A stretch of 64,000 nucleotides of DNA, from contig NC_088783.1 of assembly GCF_958450345.1 (NCBI RefSeq), positions 17,239,701-17,303,700 of the forward strand, in the 5' to 3' direction. Both the position numbers and the translations under genes were made by a program. Below are positions 49,601 through 61,600 of this stretch, in pieces. Within the stretch, counting starts at the first letter, position 1; every line of letters starts with the position of its first letter. Source of the DNA: Calliphora vicina (taxonomy: Eukaryota; Arthropoda; Insecta; Diptera; Calliphoridae). A model generated the notes under the pieces. It was given only the letters and a program-made list of their open reading frames with translations, had not been told where the DNA came from and made no database searches.

Positions 49601-52600
49601 TAGTTCGTTTTTCGTTAAATCTGAGCACTCTACATGTATCTAAGTTACGCCATCTATTATCAGGCTTTGTAAAAAAAGTCTCTGAAGATAATACTTTTAA
49701 TAGTCACAGTGGAATTGCTACTGAAATCGAATTGGAGATATCCAAAGCACATGTTCTTTGTCATAGTCTATATGCGACCCAAATTAAAGTAATGTCAGAT
49801 AGACGACCTAGCCTTGTCAGAGCATTCTTACATTGTCTGACTAAGGAAAATGAAGTTGTATAGGCATTCAATGAGAGAAGTGCCGCCTGGCTGTCGCAAA
49901 TTTCAGCCTGAAAAACGCTAAATTCATTCGGAACACGATCTGAGATACCTATCCCAAGTTCGTCACAGAAACCCGTAGGAACTTTTTAATTAAACCCCAT
50001 GATTAAACTCACTTAACTTTCCGACTCATTATACCATCTGGATTGATTTTCCAGGAACAAATAGGGGAAACATTCCTGAACCCAAATATATATCCGATAG
50101 GTCAAACAGTTCATCAAAGAAAGTCGATGCCATGAAGATCATTTGTTTCCTCACTAATAATTTCATTTTCGCAGTTCTCATATCCAAAGATCTGATACTC
50201 CCGCATGCAGCCAGATGAGGCAAATTCCCACACAGTGATAAGTCATCGAAAGTAATGAGAAATATTGAGATGTTGCCAAAGTTGCGTCGTTATGCTTCAA
50301 CAATTCCTTCTTATATTCCTACAGTTCTAAGCCGATATCTAAGTTTACGAGAAATTAGGGGTATATCCATCGTTTCAAAAGTGGAAGTGAAACCTTTAAG
50401 GTAAAGCCCAACTAACCAAACTCATTCGCCTTGAAAATCCCCTGAATGTTAAACTGCTCATCTCTTAGAGATGGTCAAGGGGATTTTTAGTTCTCTGGAA
50501 CAAGGATTCCAAACGACTCTCAGAATAGAAAAATTAGTGAATAGACAAACATGATTCGATACAATAGACAAACATTATCTTAGGATCATACAATTATTCT
50601 TGGCAGCATTTAGGAGACTTCGTTCATCTGGGTAATCTGTACTTTCTTATTTATTTCTTAGCCAAGAAATCTCTCAGAATCTAATAAAGAAGTGGTCACT
50701 TAACAACAAATCTACCGTTATTCTATTATGAATTGCATGTCATTATGTTTAGTTTTAAAAAGTGTAGACACAATGGAAAAGGAAGCTAGAGATAAAATTG
50801 TGCACAAATATATAGAAAATCCGACTTTGTCGGGTTCAAAGATAGCCAAAATCTGATTTTCGACAGGTCAAAAATTTTACTTCTCGGCAGCTCGAGAAGA
50901 CAAAAATATTAATTTGGCAGGCAATCCGCAGCTGCGTTTTGAAGAGTCAAGCTTTTCAAACATGTTTAACAATTACATCAGAATTACATACATATATATA
51001 AAAAGAGAGTTTGGAAAAGCGATTGCTGTCATTTATAAGACATCACACATCTGATACAAAGTTTTAGCCAGATCTGGCAAGTTGTCATTACTCAAATACC
51101 AATATGAAGTGATATAATGAGAATAATTTTGATGTTATACCAAAACACATCAATTCAACAAATTGCCAAAATCTTCGTCCAATCGAGATATATTGGGCAA
51201 TTGTTAAACGTAAATTGAAAAAGAGTGCAGGTACAGTAAATAATCAGATTTTGATGAAAACAAAGTGGAATAAATATGCTGGAATAACGGTAGAAGTGGG
51301 AAGAAGAGTTGTGCAGCTATTATTGGGAGGCATAACAAGAAAAGCCGGAGAATTTATTTGAAATAAAGACACATAAACCTACAGTTATAATTTTTCTAAA
51401 ACATGATAAATTACCTTTAATTTCATGTGTAAAATGTTAACATATGTACCCTCTTTCACTTAGAAGTTATGATTGCTTTAATCCGTACCGATTTTAAGTG
51501 GCCACTTCTTTACTGAACGCCAACATCCAACGAATCAACGAAGATTTAGTAAAAATCCGTCACCGGTTCTAGTTCTAACATTTTATTATGAAAGGAACCT
51601 ATCACTTGCAAATGTCGATGCCCTGACATTCTGTGCCAGTATTAAGTGACTATATTTTTATACCCTTCACCTTCGTGAGAAGGGTATATATAAGTTTGTC
51701 ATTCCGTTTGTAATTTCTATACTTTTCATTTCATATATATAAAGGATATATGTATATTCTGAATCCTTATAGATAGCGGAGTCGATTAAGCCATGTCCGT
51801 CTGTCTGTCTGTTGAAATCAATTTTCTGAAGACCCCAGATATCTTCGGGATCCAAATCTTCAATAATTCTTTCAGACATGCTTTCGAGAAGTTTGATATT
51901 TAAAATCAGCAAATGGCTGCCACAAATAGCTGAGATATGAGTAAAAACCTCGATTTTTGACCTATATCTGGATTACTAAGTCATTAATATAGACAATATG
52001 GATATCTAATGATAGATATTTAAAAGTCCTTTGCAACGACGTATATAAGACCATAATAAGTTGGACCTACAATGGGTCAAAAAATATTTAATCCGAATTT
52101 TTTTTTCACAATAAAAAAAAATTGAAAAAACAAACATTTTTTTTTGGAAATTTTTTTTAAAAAAAAAATTTTAAAATTTAAAAAAAAATTAAAATAACAA
52201 TTCGAAAATTTTGTTTTCCAAAAAAAAAAATTAAAAAACAACTTTGGAAAAATATAAATTTGGTTTACCTAAAAATATTTCAAATTATTATTTTGAAGTA
52301 TAATTTGGTGAAGGGTATATAAGATTCGGCACAGCCCAATATAGCTCTCTTACTTGTTTTTATCATATTTCATTAATATTGGTTTGAACGGCTTGTCAAC
52401 TTTTTGCAACAATTGGACAAGTGAAGTGATATGTCCTCTATTTACATGTTACGTGACTAGTGCATAACATGCAATTTGTTGACTCTTTTAAGAATTTCAT
52501 GGACGTTGTGATTCCAGAATACAAATTAGAAAAATGGCTATATGTATCTCAAAATATGTTTAACGTTTTTTCTATTAAATATTTAATAGAACCACATACA

Positions 52601-55600
52601 TATTTTCTATTTTAATGACTGAAATTAAAATTCATCCTGCAGCGAATCTAAATGTTCCGTTATTAAACTTTTAGTGATATTTTGGATATCAAAATGAACA
52701 TTCATAACCTCTTATCCCATCACAATTTGGGAACCATATAACTAGTCACGGAACTAATATATCTTCTATACACATACATTCCGCTTGCATTGAAGCCAAG
52801 TTTAGTTTTCAAAATTTTTAATTATTTTCGAATATTACATTTATTTGAACTTTATAGAAATTATTCACATTAAATTTTAACTTTCTCTTACTTTAGTGTA
52901 AATAAAATAAACCTGCTTTATGCTTTTAAAAGTAAATACGTACGTACATTTTTATACACTAATTCCAATGCTGATGACACTTTACGCACAATAGTAAAAT
53001 CCTTAAAAGGCAATGACGTCTTGTCTGTATGATACTCGTCATACTTGTAGCATAGACAAACAATATTTGTTAATGAATGAATGACGGTCGGATATTTCAT
53101 TGTAGGGATACGAATACACACTAATTAGATTAAATATTTTGAAAACAAGTGACATTTGTATCATAAAATTCATTCATTTTAAATCGATTTTTTTGGGGAA
53201 TTCACGCATTTTTTCAATCAATGATTCCAAATAACAAGTAATAATACCAACTTAATATTTTCATTTCGGAAGTGCTTAAATATTTAGTTTAAATTTGAAT
53301 TTCTAATAGTAATACATTTGTTATAAAACAAAATTTTGAAATCGTTAAGTTGTAGTTTGAATTTTTTTTTTATTTTTGTTATCTCATGTAACTGATAAAA
53401 ACAAGACAATTTCCGCTTTACAAATGTATTATTTATTATTAAATCAACTGGATTTCAATCTTATGTAGATAAAGAGTGGTGAAATTATTGTATCCTCAAC
53501 TCTCTTGGTTATTACACCTTTGTTTCTCTTATCCCCCTCTTTAACACCAATTATGAAAGTAATAAAAGGACGGGAATGTGGGCGGACACATGTCTTTTTT
53601 TTAAATGTTTTTCCTTTATATTGTGATAAAACTGAAAATTGCGTGCAATTTGAATACAAGAATTTGTTTTGTAATTGAGTTTCTTTTTTTTATACCGTAT
53701 TCTTCGTTATCATTTGAATTTGAAGGTCAATTAATAATGAAATACATGAATGTAGATTTAATATTGTTGATGTTGTTGCTGTTGTTATTCACAATTAAAT
53801 ACTCACCTGAGTATAAATTAAACGTTTGTTGAAAAGTGACAGCTAATAAATTTTCTTTCGATTTGAAATTGTGTTGATGATACTCGGTATTTAAAGTGAA
53901 AACGTCAAAGGTGAAATGTCATTCGCAAACGATTTGTATCATTTTTTTAAAACCAGCATTGATAAAAGGTAAGAAATAATGTTAGTTTTTGGATTAAATT
54001 TAAATTGGTTGCAAAAGACAAGTACATACATATTTATTAAGGATAAAATATATGTATATGAAGTGTTATTAATTATTTGAAATGTAATTAAAAAGCTTTC
54101 GTTTTTAACAATCAATCACTAATCGTTGCAAAATAATTTAAAGAAACGTTTGCTATTACCATCAAAATTTACAACCGAGTTAAAAACAAAAATATTTAAA
54201 GGAAATGCTCTATCTTTTTTTGAATTTATTAGGGCAGTGTTTAGTGCTAAGAAAATTCAGTAACAAACAACATTAATGGATTTCAAAAGTGGAAATAAGT
54301 CTGTGTCCCTCGGCTGTCTCGTATTTGAACCTTTCGAATATCGGTGGGCGTGCTCACAACTCTCCTAAATGAGTCAAACTTTAAAATCCAATTATCTGGA
54401 TAATAGTTAAAGTCTATAAAAAACCTAGAAGATATCATATAGTTTCGGAGATATTAGCATTTTAAAATTTAAATTTTTGTTTTATCTACTCTCGTTTTTT
54501 ACTAATAACAGATCCAAATCTTTCCTGTTTTTATTGAAATTTGTCTTCGGGGATCAACAATAATTTTACAAATTATTTAAAAAAATCAATGGTTTAAAAA
54601 TAAAACAAACCGAGGAACATTTTTAGAACTTTTTCCAAAATCACAAGTTTTAGAACTACATACTTCAGATTCTTTGATAAAAACCATAGATCAAGTGAAG
54701 GAATGAACAATTTTGTGATTCTTAAGAAATTATTTAGAGTTTAATATGAACTAGTTATTTATAACTAGTTACACATTGGTTCTAGACTAGTTCTATAGAA
54801 CACAAGCTAGTTCCGAAAGAACTTTATGGTTTTAATTTTGGTTAGGAAAAATTTTTAATTTATTTCTTCTTTAATAACGATGAAATGAAATTAAAAATGT
54901 AATTGATTTGGACTAATTCTAAGTATGAACATTTTGAATAAAAAACAATTAGAAAGAATTAGTTCTACACCATTTTTCATTGAAATTGAGAAAATTCCAA
55001 ATGAAATTGAGAATTTCAAATTCAAATTAAGAAAATTCCAAATGAAATTGAGAATTTCCGTTTTAAATTGAGAAAATTGCAAATGAAATTGAGAATTTCC
55101 ATTTCAAATTGAGAAAATTTCAATTGAAATTGAGAATTTCCATTTGAAATTGCGAAAATTCCAAACGAAATTGAGAATTTCCATTTTAAATTGAGAAAAT
55201 TCCAATTGAAATTGAGAATTTCCATTCGAAATTGAGAAAATTCCAAATGAAATTGAGAAATTCAATTTTAAATTGAGAAAATTCCAAATGAAATTGAGAA
55301 ATTCAAATTGAAATTTAGAAAATTACAAATGAAATTGGGAAAATTCCAATTGAAATTGAGAAAATTCCAAATGAAATTGGGAAAATTCTAAATAAAATTG
55401 AGAAACATTATATACATTTTTTTAAACTAAAAAACCAAAATTAACGATTATATCAGATGTGGTTGTCTGGATAGAGAGACAAATTTCAATTTATTTTGTC
55501 GTAAAAAACATGGTTGATCTCGTTATGGATCCCTAACAGTTCTTTAGATACCTACTTCCCGTGGCCCCGACATCCACCTGATAGGTGCAATTGGTACCGC

Positions 55601-58600
55601 AGGCATTATTCAAATGCATAGTCGCATAGGTTCGTTCACTGGCGAAAGCGCAAACGAATGGATCAAAAGTGTTGATAGCAAGAGTTGGGTAATCAGTTAT
55701 CTGAACTCGTTTTGGTATGTGACAATGCCCCTTGCCACAGTCGTTTATGTGAAATTTTCGACAACTCTCCAGCAACATTTTTACCATTGAGTCCCTATTC
55801 ACCAATGCTTAACCCTATTGAAATAATTTGGTCCAAAATCAAAAGTATTGTGAAGTCAAGGATGAATATACCAACTGTAAATCCTCCTAATGTAGGAGAT
55901 CAGAGGATTTTATATCTTCAAGAATTAATTAACGATACTTGAGATTGCAGTAGAGCTATAGAACATACAACACCATTCCAACAAAGCGCTTTGGAATTGC
56001 AAGATATACCTGTTGGTCAATAAGACTGTGTACATATGTTTTTTGTTTAATGTATATTATAATATTTATTTATGTAGAGTAAAATAAAATTTTCTCAATT
56101 TCATTTGGAATTTTTTTAATTTCAATTCGAATTTTCCCAATTTCATTTGGAAATTTCTCAATTTCAAATGGAAATTCTTAATTTCAATTGGAATTTTCTC
56201 AATTTCAAATGGAAATTCTCAATTTCAATTGGAATTTTCTCAATTTAAAATGGAAATTCTCAATTTCATTTGGAATTTTCTCAATATCATGTATAATATT
56301 CTCAATTTCAATGAAAAATTGTGTAGTGCCAAGGGTGACAATTTCAAACAAAAAATTGATTAGAGAACTGGTTCCAGAACCATTCCAATGAAGGGGTACT
56401 GTCTTCGTAAAGATACCATGAAACTTGATCCGAAGATGACAATTTCAAACAAACTTCCTGGATTTTTTAATTATTTTAAATTTTTGAAAACCCAACAAAA
56501 TTTCCTTCTTTTCCACAAGTCAAATTAATGTATTTTATTAAAATCGGACTATTCGTTTAAAAATTACAGATTTATTTCTACTTTTTTGAAATTCCACCAC
56601 TTTGCATTGCTTTCTCACCACACTCCATAATGTTTTCCAATATGTATTGCATTGGCATCACTCTCTTTTTTTCAATATGGCGAAATAAAAGCAATGGAAG
56701 GAGAGAGTGAGTATAAAATAAAGGTGCTGCCATATTAAATTTTTACTTTTTTGATTGGTAAACATTGTAGTAAAGTAAAGCCAAAGGAAGAAAAAACAAA
56801 AAGTAGCATTTTTAAGTTTTTGCCATTTAAAATGCAACATTACGAATAAATCTATTATTTCAATTAACGAGACAATAAGTACATATGTAAGAATATACCA
56901 TAGGTGATAATGTTATGATTTTTAACAATTTTTAATTGACAATTTAAATTTTTTTTTGTACCACTTTTAGTGCCATGACCGATAAACACTCTGTGCAGGG
57001 CGATGTAACCGATGATAACGCTATAAATCTTATCGAGCACGAGTTAATACCAAATTTTCAACGTGTCTCCATTTCGGGCGAAGACACCAGCGGTGTGCCA
57101 TTGGAGGACTTGGAACGAGCATCGACCCTGATTATACAGGCACTGGAGATGCGTTCACGTTACATGTCAATTTCGGAACAATCATTTCCCACAACAACGT
57201 CGCGTTTTTTGAAAACCGTACATGAAAGTGATCGTTTTAATAAAATTCAATACGAAGATCGTAAATCTATAGCGGGTATGTTTTAACATTTGAAATTTTT
57301 TTAAATTGATGTTTATTTTCTATAATTATTTATAAAAAAGCCTTGCCTTTTTTTACATTACTCTTAATTATTTATCTTTAATTTTTTTTAAAATATTGTA
57401 TATAAATATTTCATTTTGAATATTTTATTTATATCCACCTCTTAAATCTTAAATGGTTTTGTACAGCAAATTAATGTTGTGAAAATATGTTAAACATTAT
57501 AAAATCATTTAGTTTTTATTTTCCATTTCTTTAGTTAAATTTTGTTATAAAAGAAATGAAATGTTAAATTTATTTATATTATTGCCAGTAAGTCTAGTTT
57601 ATTTTATTATTAATTATATTTATTTTAAGTTGTTTTTCTTAATTACTTTATTGTTTAAATCTTCTTTTTTACTTGTAAAAAAAATATCTTGTTTTCATTC
57701 ATTATTCTTTTATAGAATTAATCCGCAAGATCAGTCTACCAATGATCCATTTACCACCCAGAGGTATTAAATGATCTCTCTCTCTATCTCTCGTTTGAAA
57801 ATTATTAAGTTCTTATCAATAATTTTTGTTTTGTTTCTGTTTTATTTTATGAGTTTCTTGTTTCTACTTTTAAGCATTTTTATTATGATTTATTTAATTT
57901 GTTTTTGGTTATGTTTTTGAATATTTAGTGCGTTCACATTGAAGTTTAATTATGGAATAGTGGGAAATGTTATTATATTACTACTATTTTCAGTGACTGA
58001 TTAAACAAAGTCCTTAATCAAGATTTCTGTTCAACATTTAGATTTGGAGCTAGATTTTTACTTGTTAGATAAACGTAGCTTAACAGGCTGTTAAGTTAAA
58101 CCTGAGGCTAATTTAGACGGACTTTAACCAATGATTATGTTTTTCACTAATGGATTACGAACTGTCAAATCACATGTGGCATTTCTCAAAATTGTTCATA
58201 AAATCAACAGCATTTTTTTGTAAATTTTAACTTTGTAAAAAGCAAAGTAAATAAAATGGTTATTAAAAATTTATGATATTAAGAATGAAAATTCAAAATC
58301 GAACTTTAAACCATCGAAATAGAATTTCTTTTAATATTGTTATTTTTTCAGCTGTTTGTGATTTGACAATTCTAACTTAGGTTTAACTGTGCAATGATGC
58401 TCGGTTAGACCTAGATTATAAATTAAATAAACAATAAGTGAAAAACACCAAATTTAGTTTAAGCTAGGTTTAAACAAACACTGTAGATTTAACTAGCAAA
58501 AAACCAGCACTTAATTTTCAGAATATTTAATATATGTATTTGATAAAACTAAGTTGATTGAACAAAGTTTAACTAACCTGTCAAAAACTACAACATGTCA

Positions 58601-61600
58601 AAAACATTTTCATAACGAATTTAATTTTCCAATATTGGTCGTCAAGTTTAACTAAATTTTATGCATTATTAATTGGTTTATAAAAAAGATTGTATAAAAA
58701 CTCTTTACAGTACATCCTCTATTGTCCAATTTTGCTCTTGTTTGGTTACAATTACTATTCGCAAATTTAAAAACTTTTCCTTGACAATGTGAACGTACTA
58801 TTATTAATATTATTTTCTTTTAAATTGTTTTTCTTTTTCTGTTTATTTCACCTTAATCTCTATAGATTACAATTGCTTAAGTTTGAATTTATTTTTCTTT
58901 TCGTTTATTTTTGTATGTTTTTTTTTATTTGCCTGCTTTCGTTAATTGACTTGCTTTTTGTTATTATTTTCTTTTTGTGAATTGAAAACATACAAAAAAG
59001 TAAAACTTGAAACTTAAAACACAACATCCATTTATTGCTGAAATCGTTTCTTAGTTTTGAAAATTTTTCTATAGAAACTTGTCGCTTTTTGTATTTTTCT
59101 GTTATGCCACGCTACGTTATTATGTTCTGTATTTTAAATAATTTCTTTTAGAATTCCGAATAGTTTTCATTAATCTTGTATGTTTTATTTTGATAACCTT
59201 TTGAACAAATTTCAAAATAATGCAAAAATTTTTAAAAAATATTTTCATGATATTTCGATATCATGAACATTTATCCATAGTATACACTTAAATATGCATA
59301 GTTTGCTGGTATTACTTTAAAAATTAAACAATGTTAATAATGGTTTCCACTTCTTTTTAAGCTATTCTCACAAATTATCATTTGTAAGTTTATAGATTTT
59401 AACAATTCATTTAAATACTAGAAAAATTCTAAAATTTTTTCCAATTGATTTTCTTAAAAATTAAACAAAAAACACATAATTTGAGTAGAAAATATGATTT
59501 TTTATAGATCTAGTTTACTAAAGAATAATTTTTGTTGGTTCTGTTCGTAAATTGAATCGTTTATTTCTAAAACCAGTTAAGCAACAAAAAATCAAAAATT
59601 GAGTTATTGGGCGATTACTGTTTTTGTAAAGGTAAATACATCGTTTAATGCTAAAAACAAATAAAAACTGTCCCCTATTATCGTGAAGCAAAACCGTGAA
59701 ATCCGTGTTTAGTGCAGAAAGAAGTCAAGTGACAGTGCTTGACTGGTCTCTGTCTATATAATACTAGGCCCTAATGTATTTGTTTTAATAGATGGTGTAG
59801 GTCTCAATAATTTTGAACAAAATAAAAGATTAACAGAGAAGAGTTTTATGGCAATATTTTTCAATGGCCGGAAGCAGAATGCACTGTCGAATGATGCTAA
59901 ACTCTTTAAAAAGTACATTTGTCATTTTACTTTTGAAGTTCCTAGTAATATTATAATATTTCGTTGTTTATTTCAGAAACCAGACAAGTGCAAACTTTAT
60001 ATTAGTTTTTAAATATATGTTTATGTTAATAAAACAGTTTTATGTTTATCAAACAGTTATTCAAATGGATAACTTTCATAAGTTTCTTTGATTTACTCAA
60101 AATCAATAAATTTGTTGCTTGGCTGGTTTTTGAAATAAACGATTCAATTGTAAGAAACGATTATCTCTCTTTTAATTATCTTGGATTATATGCTTTTAAT
60201 TTCAGTCTTAATAGTGACTAAATAATCTTCATAGTCGATGCTAGTGTGAAACATGTTTGAAATACAGAACATTTAGGAAGTTTTCGCAATTCTCTTTTTA
60301 TTGTAAAGTTTTTAGGCAATTGTTAATATTAGTATGTATAAATAATGTTTATTGTATTTATATAAAAAAAACACCTTACACAAAAGGTAAAAGTAATCAT
60401 ACATTCTACATACTATACTTAACATACAGTTGGGAGCATAATTTTAGCAGCAGTATGAAATAGGTTTTATATCCACATATATCGCTGCTGTTTTTAAGCA
60501 CTCAACTGTATATATACATACAACAGATGTGGGCATTAGGTTTGGCACCAAATAAATTATTCGCAACTAAAATAAATGTTTGATTTGATTTTAAAAGTTT
60601 TTGATTTAATATTGATTGTTGGGCTGGATGGATACTTTTCATTTGCGAATGTATATACTATATCCTAGATCTTTATAAATAGCTCAATTTATATAGCTAA
60701 GTCAGTCTGTATGTTGAAATCAACTGTCCTAAGCCTTCATATAACTGACACACATGAATGATACATCAATAGTCTAGCTATTTAAAATCGAGAAAATCGA
60801 CGAATTATATAAGCTATATAATGGCTGAGATACATATAAGCTAAAACCGAAGACTACTACGATTTTTTACTTATTTTTGGACTATATCTGTATTACTAAG
60901 TCATTAATATCGACAATATGTATATTATTAAGATGCCTTTTTAAAGGCCAGCATAATCGTTTCAATTTTACACGGTGTGTCATTCTGAGCCAATGACTTG
61001 CTTACTCGCTTCTTTTAGAAGGCCTACTTAGGAAGGCATATTAGAAGGTCTTCCGTTGAGAACCTGTAAGGAGACCTGCCGCATAGTGCCTTACCGTATG
61101 TCTATAGTCTACTGCGAGAAGGTAGAGTAGAATGAGTATCGCATCTTTTAGAATGTATAAACAGGTCTTTTAGAAGGCCTAAAAAGTGAAGACCTAGAAT
61201 TGTTTCCATCGACGTGTATAGCTCCATAGTAATTCGGACCAACAATGGTTTAAAAACTTAAAATATTTTTTTATTTTACAACAAAAAATATTTTTTACCG
61301 TAAAATTTTTTCACCAAATAATTTTTTTTACCATTTTTTTCACAACCATAATTTTTTTTCACAAATAAAATTTTTTTAAACCCAAAAATTTTTTTTAGCC
61401 ACAAAATTTAAAAACGATGTCAAACAATTAATTAATTAATTAATCTATGGTTTTTATTATAGTAAAGAAATTAAAAATTGAATTTAATCCAAAACTTTTA
61501 TTTTATTTCATTATTCTGAAAAAAACTGATAACAAATTTTAAAATTTTGTGTTAAAAGTGAAGACCTAGAATTTTTTTCCATCGACTTTTTTTACCAATA

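Noticed and set aside
57717..57773. Possible extra AMPdeam exon after a TTTTATAG acceptor
   Set aside because: In the required phase it ends in a stop after about 19 codons, and the exon at 63638 already continues the conserved sequence in phase.
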